NCBI GenBank assembly: GCA_018806915.1
Contig: JAGKQI010000051.1
Location: 248,001-312,000, forward strand
Direction of reading: 5' to 3'
DNA from: Phytophthora colocasiae
Lineage: Eukaryota; Oomycota; Peronosporomycetes; Peronosporales; Peronosporaceae
Length of the DNA stretch: 64,000 nt
The notes beneath the pieces are model-generated. The model saw nothing but the letters and a program-made list of their open reading frames with translations, did no database searches and was not told the origin of the DNA. Positions 43,601 through 54,576 of the stretch are shown here, in pieces. The position numbers and the translations under genes are program-made. Positions within the stretch are counted from its first letter, which is position 1. Every line of letters begins with the position of its first letter.

Positions 43601-45392
43601 CCTCGGCTTCGCGATCCACTCTCTCGATATCCGAGAGAATGCAAATTTGTTCGATGCGTCCATCGTACAAGTCCCGCGCGAAGCGCTTCCAACTCATCGT
43701 TGGAAGTGCGGTCAACGCCGACGCACACGTCGGCGGATTCTCCAACCGCATTTTCTGGTACTGTAAACCAGTACCAATACGTGTCAAGACGTTCAACGTC
43801 TCGACACTCGGTGTCTGCTCTGCAGATACACCCTCCTCAGTCACGGACTGAGACTCACACAGCTCACTGAGCTGGTGCAGCGCGCTCTGATACTGTAACG
43901 CAGTATCAAGACGTGTCAAGACGTCCAACGCCTTGACACTCGGTGTCTGCACCGCAGACACACCCTCCATAGTCACGGACTGGGACTCGCAAAGCTCCCT
44001 GAGCTTGCGCCGCGATCTGCCATGGAGCTCAGCTCCAGGCGCTCCACGTCCAAGGCGTCCCACCTTAGACGGGACTTTATCGCAATCGTCAGCGGATTCC
44101 TTCCGCTGACTCGCACATTCAAGCACTGCTAGTGTGCCGCTCATCGCGTGCAGCACCGCTGCACCTGAGCACGCAGGTTCTTCGGGTGTTGGGCGTTTGC
44201 AACCGCCAGCACCTCCTGCCGCGCAGTCGGTTCCCTGAACCGCTGCGCCTCCATCCGCTCCTACGGATGAAGCAACCGCATCGTCGACTCCCGGATTCGA
44301 CGTGCTCTCGCTAGCTTCCTGCGCTAGCGAGTGTTCGCTTGTACACATATCGTCAGCTCCCAGAGCTGACGCACGATCGCTAGTTCCCGGAACTAGCAGC
44401 GAACGTTCGCCTGTACACGCATCATCAGCCCCCGGAGCTGATGCACGATCGCTAGTTCCCAGAACTAGCAGCGACGCGCCAGTGGCGTCAGCTCCCAGAG
44501 CTGACGCACGCCTTTCGGTTCCCCGAATTTTATTTATTTCGTCAACTCCCAGAGTTGACGCGACGTCGTCGGCGCGACCCTTGGAGGCTTGAAGTACCTC
44601 CAAGGATACCGGTAATACCGGTATTTTACCTTCTCTCAGGTGAATCGCATTCACCTGACCATCACTCATGTGACAAACATCATTCGCATCAGGTGATTCA
44701 CATTCACCTGACCATCACTCATGTGACCGCGACCCTTCGGCTCAGATTTCTGAGTCGACACACATTTTCTCACAACGACTCTCGGAGGCAGCGGCGGCCG
44801 CTGCTGCCTCAACTGGGGATTCAAATGCACCGGCCGGTGCATGTGCAGCACTGACAGGGCCATCGCTCTCTGTCGCGCATGTGTTGTTGAAGCGTACGAG
44901 CGTACGCTTCTCCCAGTTGATCACCGGGTCATGCCGTGCAAGCCACGGCATGCCTAATACCAAGTCGAACTTATCGTCTAGATCCAAGACGATAAGATCT
45001 TCTACAAACGTCCTTCGTTTGTAAGAGAAGCGCACACGGACCACGCGCTTCTCACTCCTTACGGTGGCACCTGTTGCCAACCGCACCTCCAACACGCCGC
45101 GAGGCGTGTCGGTCTCTTCGAAGTCAAGCCTTCGAAGACTTCCCTGTCGAACAAAGTTGTTCGACGCGCCCGAGTCCACTAGGGCACGAAGAGAGTTCAC
45201 TCTCTTCGACATCACGTTCAGGATGACAAGGCCTGGCTTGTCATCTTGCATCTCGCAGCGAGAAACCTTCTCGTTGAGGGCAGCAGCCTTCAACGTCGCG
45301 TGTCCGAGTTCGACACGCGAGACTGCATTACCAGTAGGACGCCCTGCGCCTACTGGTCCTTGGCGTTTTTTGAACGCCCGCCCGCTGTGCAC
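40195..45392 (-). pseudogene. Copy A pol: protease, RT, RNase H, integrase
   Basis: The -1 frame from the gag slip site holds the protease (LVDSGASNNF; LVLGMPWLARHD), then a long linker with degenerate tandem units (RASALGAD, LLVPGTSD). RT runs VQHEIDLVPGTKY to IPRKDVIID, where the frame stops at TGA. A -1 frame resumes as LMVLSTIFSALDLRDGFYQI with SYFDDVF. RNase H (CDASDFAI, HDKELLAMKYAL) and integrase (CEVCQRVK, SMDFVFGL, IVSDRDPRF, QTDGQTERVN) follow. Apart from the in-RT frame break this pol is nearly intact. The C-terminal extension beyond KLAPRFIGPFKVLERHG is probably not real protein. Confidence 0.85.
45330..45371 (-). promoter_or_regulatory. -1 ribosomal frameshift signal, copy A gag-pol
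   Basis: On the minus strand the heptamer A AAA AAC (45371-45365) lies in the gag frame. A 7-nt spacer and a perfect 9-bp stem ACCAGTAGG/CCTACTGGT (45357-45349 and 45338-45330) with a 10-nt loop follow. The gag stop TAG lies in the stem. The -1 frame reads FKKRQGPVG into the protease. Confidence 0.8.
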
Positions 45393-46335
45393 TTGCGTGC
45401 ATAGTGACCGATGTTACCACACAGGTAACATCGAACCTTGCCGTATCTACGCTGCTGTTGACCAGCAGTCGTAGCACTCGAGAGGTCCATAGGTTCCGGA
45501 CCTCCCGTCTTCGCAACAGGACGCGCCGGCTTCGGCGCGTTCGCATGGAGTTTAGCTTGACGCCGGCTAAACTCCTCTTGCATCGCAAAGCAGATCGCCT
45601 CCTCGAGAGTATTCGGATACTCTCGAAAGAGATATGTTTTGATGGGACCATCTCTTAGTCCCTTCATGAACGTGACGACCTTGGTCGCCTCGTCGATCGG
45701 GTTGGCCACTATGTTCGATACCAAATATCGAGCACGCTGGGCAAAGGTGTGAACATCATCCTTGCCCTGTTGCAGATCGAGAAACTCCGCTCTCGATCTG
45801 AACTCGTTCTTCGGAGGCTCAAACGCAAGCTTGAGTTCCTCCTTGAACTCCTCGTACGTGTGAAGCACGTAGGATCCGAGAGTCGGCGCCCATAGGCCCA
45901 ACTCCTCGCACGTCCGCCAAGACATGACATGGCGAACGCGACCTTCGACATCGGATCGACGATACGTCGAGCCGCAACGGCTGTGTCGAGTTCGACAAGC
46001 CACCGAAGGAGGGTCTCGTCCTCCTTCCCCGTGTAGGTACTCACGTGGAGTTTCAACGACTCCACGCGTGGCTTCGGGGAAGCCACCGAGGCAGCAACAT
46101 CTCGTTGCTCCTTAACAATGTACCCCAGAGCAACACCGTGTTGCTCTGTCGGCGATAGCGTACGAAGCATCGTCGCTACCGCTGCCTCTCCAATGACTTG
46201 TGAAAGTCTTTGGAGAGCTTCCCACTCTGGATCTGACAGGTGGGCACAGTCCGTGCGCGTCACGGACATGTGAGGGGTCCCAGTGGATCCCTGATCCATT
46301 GGGGAGTTCTCTACCCCGCGTTCGTATGACTCCAT
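45350..46335 (-). pseudogene. Copy A gag, one frameshift
   Basis: Starts MESYERGVENSPMDQ at ATG 46335. A one-base shift near 45860 separates it from YEEFKEELKLAFEPPKNEF and the rest of the capsid-like domain. After GGPEPMDLSSAT comes the CCHC knuckle CYLCGNIGHYARKC, then KNAKDQ and TAG. It is closely similar to copy C and distantly similar to element 2 gag. Confidence 0.82.
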
Positions 46336-46361
46336 ACGAACGAACTGCAGTCGGTCGTGGG

Positions 46362-46384
46362 ACGGACTACAAAGTGCTACCAGG
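46362..46384 (-). other. Primer-binding site of copy A
   Basis: On the minus strand CCTGGTAGCACTTTGTAGTC directly follows the LTR end CCCATTACA. It is the same site as in element 2 and copy C. Confidence 0.6.
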
Positions 46385-46843
46385 TGTAATGGGTCTACCT
46401 AGACCTATTAGGTGGCGTACACGTGCGCTTACGTGTATGAGGAAGCGTGCAATTAGAATAGACTTAATTTAAGTATACTTATTTAAATAAGTATAATTAA
46501 ATCAAATATAACTAAATTAAACTGCAAAATACCGTAAAATGAGAACTGTTATTGAATTTGGCATAAGCCAATTATGGACCTCCTAAAACTGTTTGTTATC
46601 TATTTCTAAAGGGTCTGCCAACGTGTGGTTGGCAGAACTCTGCTCAGTGATTGGTAGAAATCCGTTACTTTCTACCAATAATATGCACAAATGCACACGA
46701 ACCACCCAATGATGTGATTCGCCCATGTAGCCATTGGTGTGTACAGCACACCAAGGTCTGAGGACCATTTCCAACCTCTAACAGTTATCCTAACTGTTAG
46801 AGTTACAAGTGGTACAACCGCTTGTACGTGTAACCCCGTTACA
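46385..46843 (-). repeat. LTR of copy A
   Basis: 459 bp, TGTAATGGG...CCCGTTACA on the plus strand. It is rich in perfect hairpins: TATACTTATTT/AAATAAGTATA, ATTGGTAGAA/TTTCTACCAAT and CTCTAACAGTTA-TCC-TAACTGTTAGAG. It is closer to the right LTR of copy C (60490-60948) than that LTR is to the left LTR of C. Confidence 0.9.
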
Positions 46844-49550
46844 GTACAGCACGAGATTGATCTCGTGCCGGGCACGAAGTACTGTGTTACACGGCAGTGG
46901 CCACTGCCGCGTGAACAAGTTCAAGCGATCGACGACTTCTTTGAAAGTCGTCGTCTTGCAGGTCAAGTGCGGGAATCGAAGTCCCCGCACAGTGCTCCAA
47001 CGTTCTGTGTGAAGCAACCACAGGGCGGCTGGCGCATCGTTCATGCGTATAACAAGCTGAACGATGCGACGATACCGGCGCAGTGGCCGATACCGCGAAA
47101 AGATGTTATCATCGATTGATGGTCTTGAGCACTATCTTCAGTGCTCTTGATCTGCGTGATGGATTCTATCAAATCATCATGCGTGAGAGGGACATCCCTC
47201 TCACAGCGGTAAGCACTCCAAGCGGTATGCTTTGGGAGTGGCTCGTAATGCCACAGGGGCTTAAGAACGCCCCTGCAACGTTCAATAGATGCGTGACGCA
47301 TCTATTGCGCTCGGTGCGCGACTTCGCACCGAGTTACTTCGACGACGTGTTCGTCCACAGCCGGGCTGTGAACGGGAAGACGGACATTGAGATGCACAAG
47401 GTGCATCTCCGGAAGCTGCTAGAGCTTATGAGGAAGCATAAGCTCTATGCGAACCTGAAGAAGTGTATCTTCGGGGCGAGCGAGATACCCGTGCTGGGGT
47501 GTCTCGTGGGGAAAGACGGCGTGCGCCCTGACCCAGAGAAGGTCAGAGTGATCAATGAATGGCCCACGCCATCCAATGTAAAGGAACTGAGGCAGTTCCT
47601 TGGGCTTGCCACGTACTTGTGCAAGTACGTGGACAACTACGCGGGCAAGATTCGCCCGTTGTCACAGCTTCTTAAGAAAGAAGCTGAGTGGATTTGGACG
47701 ACCGAGTGCGAGAATGCATTCGGTGCAGTCAAGCAGGGCTTGAATGAAGCGCCGATCTTGGCCGTGGCGGACCAAGATCGTCCATTCCACGTAGTGTGCG
47801 ATGCATCCGACTTTGCAATCGGATGTGCATTGATGCAACACGATCACGAAGGGCGTGATCGTGTAGTCTACTATCAATCGCGTCAGCTGAAGCCAGCTGA
47901 GCGTAATCATCTCCTGCATACTGACAAGGAGCTCCTTGCCATGAAGTATGCACTCGCAAAGTTCCGAGTGTATCTACTTGGGAGTAGACCGTTCGTGGTC
48001 TATACAGACCACGCATCATTGCGTACGGCGATTAAGTCGCCGCACATCTCGCAACGTATGGCGAGATGGTCGTCCTTCTTCGCGGAGCACAACTTCCGGG
48101 TGGAGTACAAACCCGGAAGACTCAATGTAGTGGCCTACGCGTTATCGCGTCGACCTGACTATGCGGAGACGGTCGACGCCAACGCTGTTGGCGTCGTGAG
48201 GACAAGTGTGCCGTCGTCAACGTTGATTGACGACGTGAAGAACGCGTATGCAAGGGATGCAGACGCGAAGGGGCTGCTGGAGTTCCTCGCAGCACCTTCC
48301 GACGTGGCACGTCGGAAGCTAACCCCTCATCTTCGAGCTCGTGTACACCGCTATCGTGTACACGAAGGCCTACTGTTGTACAGTGCAGTAGACGACAATG
48401 CGGATCGCATTGTCGTTCCGAATGATCATGACCTCCGGTTGAGGATCATGTTCGATGTATCACTGATGCCCCACGGCACGAACGGGTCAGAGGAAGACAT
48501 ACACGCTCTTCTCACGCGTGATTTCCACTACCGCACCACCAGTAGCAGGCGGCGCGCAAGTACGTACGTGCTTGCGAGGTTTGTCAACGCGTGAAGTCTG
48601 CGCAGCTCTCGCAGGCTCCTCTTTCAATCACTACCGACCTGTCGGAGTGTTGGCAGTCCATGTCCATGGCGGACTTTTGTCTTCGGTCTTCCGCCTGACA
48701 GCAAGCGGAGGACGGGCATCGTTGTCTTTGTGGATAGATTCAGCAAGCATGGCTCCATCTTGCCGCCGTCCCGGTTGGTTGCCAGCCGCGCAGACTGGCG
48801 ACTGTTTGCTGACATGGTGAATCAAGCACTCATGGCATGCCGCCTCGACATTGTGCTGGATCGCGATCCCACGCTTCACAGCGCGGGTTTCTGGCAAGAA
48901 GCGTTTACACTTCTGGTTCCACAGTTATCAATATCGACTGCGGATCACATCCGCAGACGGATTTTAATAGACTGGAACGCGTGTCAACCGTGTATTGGGT
49001 GACACGTTGGGGGCAAGAGCTTCGGCGCCTCACTCGTTTCCCGCATTGAGTTGAGAGTGGCATGGCACGGCAGAGCCGTTATCAACAACTCGGTGCATGC
49101 CTCGACAGGGCATATCGTTCTACAGAACGCCATGAGGTATTCACGATTGCCGAGCATGCTCGGCGGGAGTAGCTTCCTGCGGGGGAGGATCTACGGCCAG
49201 TCCGAACAACTTCGCAGAATGCAACCGATAGCAGCATAATTTATCAGCTGCAGACGCGTAGTGCGACGTCTCGTTCGAGCAGGAACGAGCGCGCGGCGTC
49301 TGTGCCGGGCACAGACAGAGATGATATAGCGAGCAGGCAGGGCCTGCTGCTGACAAGGGCGACAATGTCAGAAAGGACCAGCTCTCGGGTGCGCAGACTT
49401 TGTCCAGCGAAGACAAGCCGTCATACGGTTTGTCCAGGATGTTATCCGCAGCTTCTGTCGATCGACAGAAGCTGAACGCTGATACTGCTGGTAGAGGCAA
49501 CAGTTTAAATTCGGTGCGTTCATTAGTCTTGTTAGTCACACAAAACCTAC
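46844..49550 (+). pseudogene. Copy B pol remnant: RT, RNase H, decayed integrase
   Basis: RT and RNase H read cleanly (same TGA break after KDVIID at 47117-47119, then -1 frame through SYFDDVF, CDASDFAIG and a VHDKELL block with an LLHT insertion). From ~48450 the integrase is split by many shifts: pieces such as FCLRSSA, STADHIRRRI and AVINNSVHASTGH are recognisable against copy A. No functional protein is possible. Confidence 0.75.
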
Positions 49551-49749
49551 CGGCATGCAGTGCCTGATTCGACTTGGAGCAAAGCAGCTTGCTCCAGATA
49601 TTCGATTGGGCCGTTCAGCAATTGAACGGCATGGTATCGCGTGTACCGGCTGGACATACCGTTCAGCATGCAGGCCTCCACCTGACCTTCTACGTCCGGG
49701 CGGTTGAAGCCGTATGTGCGTACGGACTACCTAGGCTGTAGTCCGACTG

Positions 49750-51358
49750 AGGAAGTGCGTAGGCCTGGAAGGAGACCGTCGACACGGTCGATCAATTGGA
49801 TTCTACTCTCGTCCCAAGACCGGACGAGAGGTTCGAGGAACACAGTCTGAGCTGCCTCGGCAGATCCAGCAACGGAGTGACACCCGAACCTCCTGCTTCA
49901 GATAAGCAGAGCAGCCATCTCCAGCGCTCTGTGTCTGCTCCTAGCGGTAGCAACCCGATCGTGCAGAGGCACGATCGTCACTCGACGAATGGCGAAGCAA
50001 GACCATGCGGAGAGAGTGTTCTCACCCCTCCGCCGCCGTTGCAGCGACTGCGCGTGGAGCGATCCGCTGGACATTGTGGAGCGGATCAGTCATAAGAGAA
50101 CGAACTCGTTGGTTCGTTTGGGTATTCTGTTGGAGAGGTGATTTCCTCCCCATCGCGAGATACATGGGAGCCGCGGAACGTCCTGATTGAGACGTTCCGG
50201 AAATGCGTCAGTGCAGGGCAGCGCCAGTTCACCATAACCGTAGGGTTAAACCCTGCACGAGGAGTGCTGCGCGTTCAGCCACAGCACTCGGAGCTTCGCG
50301 TGGCACAATACGACCACGGAGGTTCGCCCGGTGTGATCAGGTACACTGGACGACCGTGTACTCTGTGAGATCACTTTCGGTGAGGCGATGTTGCCAGAGG
50401 GTGGAGCAACAGGACAAGGGTGTGCCAAAGGGAACGGCACATGGGATCCCTCATCCATGCGACTGAGATCATGGGAGGCGTTCCACACTTACCACGTGTA
50501 GTACAAGTGGCAGTAGCGATTCTCCCGGCGGTTACGCAGCAACGCGATCGCGATATGCTCTTCGGGTCTTTGTTGAAGTTATCAACAAGGCGTTCCTGTA
50601 CAACTGACAAAGTGCCTGCCACTCTGGCACTTTGCTCTTTGCGCGAAGTCTTCTTCGTTGCATAGTATCGGAGCTCGTGGAAGAGGCCCGATATAGGGGT
50701 CGCGTCTTTGGAGTCCTCGGACCTCAAAGACACCTTAGCGGCGACGTCGTCGTCGCCACGAATTGATGCCGTATGCAGTACAACAGTATCGGGTTCCGAG
50801 TGGTGAACTCCAAAGCACTGAACCGGTCATGGTTCTCCGCCCCAGTAGGCATCCATGGCGTGCACCTGGCGGATCAGTGCATGCGGCAGTAAGCGCCCTC
50901 GACAAGGGGGACGCTTCATCATCACTGCGCCCGGGACGCCTCGAGCTCAGAAGCGTCCGAGGCCTTCACTCGCTGAGTGGTCGCCGACACCGCACGGAGT
51001 GGCGGGTCGCGTGTCTTCAGACTTGAACCGCAGAGACAGAAACCTTGACATCAACCTCCCCCTCCTCGACATCATCCTCGTAGTCGAGGATGTTCGTAGC
51101 TCCTCTCCAAAGAGTTCTTTGAGGGACCAGCAGGATTCTTAATCTCTGCTAGAGAAGAAGACTTCTTCTTCTTCCATGCTTCGAAGAAACATGGAGAGCA
51201 TGGTACTTGGTGACAGAGAGGCTTCTCTGTCGGATCAGGAAGCGGCAGTGCCAGTGGGCACCTGCTGAGTGTCGTTGTTCCTGCCGCAAAGGCAGCAGGT
51301 GAGGCTTCGCCATCCGTCCAGTAGCGGACGGAGTACGTGGAGCGTTGGCCGAGTCCAC
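49750..51358 (-). pseudogene. Copy B antisense ORF, decayed
   Basis: The minus strand shows the N-terminal piece with SLSVTKYHALH (near 51230) and the middle block GLFHELRYYATKKTSRK with VDNFNKDPK (50680-50560), equivalent to the copy C antisense ORF. Many indels separate the pieces. Confidence 0.55.
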
Positions 51359-51458
51359 TTGGCGAGAATGAAACTCGATTTGGGAACTTGACTGTCTTGT
51401 ATCAGAGTTCTAGTTGATTGACGTATCGAGAACCTATGTCAGAATCTTGGCAGGATGG

Positions 51459-51815
51459 TGTAACGGGTTACGTACGAAGTGGTTGTAATATTTCGTGTAA
51501 CTCTAACAGCTAGATAACTGCTGAGCTGGAAATGGGGCTCAGACCTTAGGCTAAAGGCACACCATAAAGGATGCTACGAAAGCTAAACCAGCATTGTTGG
51601 ATGGTTCGTGTGCATTTAGGCATATTATTGGTAGAAACGGATTTCTATACTCAATCACTGAACAAGGAGTTTCTGCTAACCACACGTTGGCAGACCGCTT
51701 TAGAAATAGATAGTCAACAGTTTAAAGCCCGAAGGTCCATGGGTAAATTGCGCTTATGCCAAATTCAATAACAGTTCTCTATTTTACGGTATTTTGTGTT
51801 TTAATTTAATCTCGC
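51459..51815 (+). repeat. Decayed, truncated 3' LTR of copy B
   Basis: Starts TGTAACGGGTTACG after the purine tract CAGGATGG and aligns with the reverse complement of the copy A LTR. It is interrupted by small insertions and stops at TTTTAATTTAAT, where fragment D begins. Confidence 0.7.
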
Positions 51816-52650
51816 AAACGTGCATGGCGAGATGGTCGTCCTTCTTCGCGAACTGGAGGCCAAATCTCCGGGTAGAGTGCCAAACCCAGAGGAAGACTCA
51901 AATGGTGGCCTCATGCGTTATCGCGCGTCGACCTGACTGTGCGGGAAGATTTGGTCTGACGCCAACGCTGTTGGCGTCGTGAGGAAGTTGCCATAAGTGT
52001 GCCGTCGTCAACGTTGATTGACGACGTAGAAGAACTGCGCAGGCAGGGATGCAGACGCGAAGAGGCTGCTGGAGTTCCTCGCAAAGCACCTTCCGACGTG
52101 GCACGTCGGAAGCTAACCCCTTCATCGCTTCGAGCTCGTATGCACCGCTATCGTGTACACGAAGGCCTACATGTTGTGCCAGTGCAGTAGACGACAATGC
52201 GGATCGCATTGTCGTTCCGAATGATCATATTGACCTCGCTGAGGATCATGTTCGAGGTATCACGATGCCCTTACGCAGGGCATCCGGGTCGTGAGAAGAC
52301 ATACACTCTTCTCACGCGTGACTTCTACTGGCACCACCAGTACAAGTGGGTGCGCAAGTACGTACGTGCTTGCGAGGTTTGTCAACGCGTGAAGCCTGCG
52401 CAGTTCTCGCAGGCTCCTCTTCAATCACTACCGACTCCGTCGGAGTGTTGGCAGTCCATGTCCATGGACTTTGTCTTCGGTCTTCCGCCTGACAGCAAGC
52501 GGAGGACGGGCATCGTTGCCTTTGTGGACAGATTCAGCAAGATGGTTCATCTTGCTGCCGTCCCGGCTACTGTTACAGCCGCGCAGACTGCGCGACTGTT
52601 TGTTGACATGGTGTTCAAACACCATGGCATGCCGCTCGACATTGTGTCGG
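51816..52650 (+). mobile_element. Gypsy family 3, fragment D (end of RNase H to integrase core)
   Basis: The plus strand begins at MARWSSFFA and reads decayed RNase H end and linker, then clean integrase: CEVCQRVKPAQFSQAPLQSL, SMDFVFGLPPDSKRRTG and FKHHGMPLDIVS. It is cut at DIVS by the left LTR of copy C at 52651. The expected remainder (DRDPRF) is not found beyond copy C. Confidence 0.75.
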
Positions 52651-53108
52651 TGTAATGGGTCTACCTAGACCTATTAGATGGCGTACACGTGCGCTTACGT
52701 GTATGAGGAAGCGTGCAATTAGAATAGACTTAATTTAAGTATACCTTTTTAAATAAGTATAATTAAATCAAATATAACTAAATTAAACTGCAAAATACCG
52801 TAAAATGAGAACTGTTATTGAATTTGGCATAAGCCAATTATGGACCTCCTAAAACTGTTTGTTATCTATTTCTAAAGGGTCTGCCAACGTGTGGTTGGCA
52901 GAAACTCTGTTCAGTGATTGGTAGAAATCCGTTACTTTCTACCAATAATATGCACAAATGCACACGAACCATCCAATAATGTGGTTCGCTCATGTATCCT
53001 TTGGTGTGTACAGCACACCCAGGTCTGAGGTCTATTTCAACCTCTAACAGTTATCCTAACTGTTAGAGTTACAAATGGTACAACCACTTGTACGTGTAAC
53101 CCGTTACA
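52651..53108 (-). repeat. Left (3') LTR of copy C
   Basis: 458 bp. It differs from the right LTR at a dozen or so positions (for example ATTAGATGG versus ATTAGGTGG, TACCTTTTTAAA versus TACTTATTTAAA). Confidence 0.9.
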
Positions 53109-53198
53109 CCATCCCCCGTTAAGATTCGACGTATCGGTCTCGATACGTCAATCAACAGAACTTGACAAGACCGTCAAGTTCCCAAGAGAAATCCGAGT

Positions 53199-53212
53199 TC
53201 ATTTCGCAATGG
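53199..53212 (+). promoter_or_regulatory. Initiator motif at the start of the copy C antisense ORF
   Basis: TTCATTTCGCAATGG matches TCATTYYNCAWT and overlaps the ATG at 53209. It lies ~90 bp inside the 3' LTR and points in the antisense direction. If transcription starts within it, the leader would be only a few bases or the next ATG would be used. Confidence 0.5.
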
Positions 53213-54576
53213 ACTCGCCAACGCCCACGTCTCCGTCCGCTACTGCGGACGCGCAAGCCTCACCTGCTGCCTTTGCAGCAGGAACAACGACCTCAGCAGT
53301 GCCCACTAGCACTGCTGCTTCCAGCGGTCCGACAGAGAAGCTCTCTGTCACCAAGTACCATGCTCTCCATAATGAGAAGCATGAGAAGAAGAAGAAGTCT
53401 TCTTCTCTAGCAGAGATTAAGAATCCTGCTGTCCCTCTCAAAGAACTCTTTGGAGAGGACTACGAAGACATCCTCGACTACGAGGATGATGTCGAGGAGG
53501 GGGAGGTTGATGTCAAGGCTCCCGCTCCCGTGTCTTCGTCTGAAGACACGTCAGACCCACCCGTGGGATCTCGACGACCTCGTGATGAGGCCTCGGACGC
53601 TTCGAGCTCGAAGCGTCCGCGCAGTGATGATGAAGCGTCCCCCTTGTCGAGGGCGCTTACTGCACCGCGCACTGATCCGCCAGTGCGCACGCCATGGATG
53701 CCTACTGAGGCGGAGAACCATGACCGGTTCGGTGCTAGTGCACCACCGAACCCGATACTGTTGTACTCATGCAACAGTATCAACGACGACGACGTCGCCG
53801 CTAAGGTTGTCTTTGAGTCCGAGACTCAAAGACGCGACTACTATATCGGGCTCTTCCACGAGCTCCGATACTATGCAGCGAAGAAGACTTCGCGCAAGAG
53901 CAAAGTGCCAGAGTGGCAGGCACTTTGTCAGTTATGGAACGCCTTTGTTGATAACTTCAACAAAGACCCGAAGGCATATCGCGATCGCGTTGCTGCGGCT
54001 CGCGATCGCTACTACACTTACACTACACGTGGTAAGTGTGAACGCCTCCATGATCAGTCCATGGAAGCGGGGATCCCATGTGCCGTTCCCTTTGGCACAC
54101 CCTGTCCGTGTTGCCCACCCTTGGCAACACGCCTCACCGAAAGTGATCTCCTGGGGTACACGGTCGTCCGTGTACCCGATCACATCAAGGAACTCCGTGG
54201 TCGTATTGTGCCACGCGAAGCTCCGAGTGCTGTGGCTGAACGCAGCACTCCTCGTGCAGGGTTTAACCCTGCAAGTTATGGTGGGCTTCGTACGCCCTCA
54301 CCATTTCCGGAACGTCCTCCATCAGGACGTTCCGCGGCTCCCATGTATCTCGATGGGGAGGAAATCCTCTCAACGAATACGCAAAACGAACCCTTGAGAG
54401 TTCGTTCTCTTATGAGCCACGATCCGCTCCACAATCCAGCGGATCGCTCCACGCGCGTCGCGCAACGGCGGCGGAGGGTGGGAACACTCCTCCGCATGGT
54501 CAACGCTATGATTACGACGATCGTGCCCTGCACGATCGAGTTGCTGCGCTGGAGCAGACACAGAGCGCTGAGATAG
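53209..54576 (+). CDS. Antisense ORF of gypsy family 3 (455 codons open; C-terminus frameshifted)
   Basis: Runs opposite to pol from ATG 53209. Residues 1-45 are Ser/Thr/Ala-rich. A Lys-rich segment (NEKHEKKKKSSSLAE), a strongly acidic segment (EDYEDILDYEDDVEEGEVDV) and a basic KRPRSDDEAS stretch follow. Residues ~195-290 form a probable folded core (GLFHELRYYAAKKTSRKSKV, then LWNAFVDNFNKDPKAYRDR), with a Cys-rich PCPCCPP just after. A Pro-rich region follows. Near 54375 the frame slips: by comparison with copy A the intended end reads DRVAALEQTQSAEIA and a coiled coil to TAG 54755-54757. No known domain was recognised. The last part overlaps pol antiparallel. The strong charge blocks suggest a nuclear or nucleic-acid-binding protein (inference). 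Confidence 0.65.
   Translation: MDSPTPTSPSATADAQASPAAFAAGTTTSAVPTSTAASSGPTEKLSVTKYHALHNEKHEKKKKSSSLAEIKNPAVPLKELFGEDYEDILDYEDDVEEGEVDVKAPAPVSSSEDTSDPPVGSRRPRDEASDASSSKRPRSDDEASPLSRALTAPRTDPPVRTPWMPTEAENHDRFGASAPPNPILLYSCNSINDDDVAAKVVFESETQRRDYYIGLFHELRYYAAKKTSRKSKVPEWQALCQLWNAFVDNFNKDPKAYRDRVAAARDRYYTYTTRGKCERLHDQSMEAGIPCAVPFGTPCPCCPPLATRLTESDLLGYTVVRVPDHIKELRGRIVPREAPSAVAERSTPRAGFNPASYGGLRTPSPFPERPPSGRSAAPMYLDGEEILSTNTQNEPLRVRSLMSHDPLHNPADRSTRVAQRRRRVGTLLRMVNAMITTIVPCTIELLRWSRHRALR

Larger units (their letters stand above)
40148..46843 (-). mobile_element. Gypsy family 3, copy A (minus strand; 3' end lost)
   Basis: Homology to copy C begins abruptly at TATGGTGGGCTTCG (~40148). The 3' LTR and most of the antisense ORF are therefore missing, while gag, pol and the 5' LTR (46385-46843) are present. 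Reading on the minus strand gives gag, protease with intact VDSGASNNF, RT, RNase H and integrase. The right LTR is joined directly to copy B (GTACAGCACGAG). No target duplication can be checked because the left end is gone. Confidence 0.85.
46844..51815 (+). mobile_element. Gypsy family 3, copy B (plus strand; 5' part lost)
   Basis: It begins inside RT (QHEIDLVPGTKYCVTRQWP) directly at the edge of the copy A LTR. RNase H, a decayed integrase, a decayed antisense ORF and a decayed, truncated 3' LTR (51459-51815) follow. From 46844 to ~48450 it is nearly identical to copies A and C. Beyond that it is full of small indels and substitutions. The left part forms a large inverted repeat with copy A. 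Confidence 0.8.

Noticed and set aside
44300..44600. Regularly spaced palindromes as a CRISPR-like array
   Set aside because: The units are not identical repeats with unique spacers, they lie inside a retroelement coding frame, and the genome is eukaryotic.
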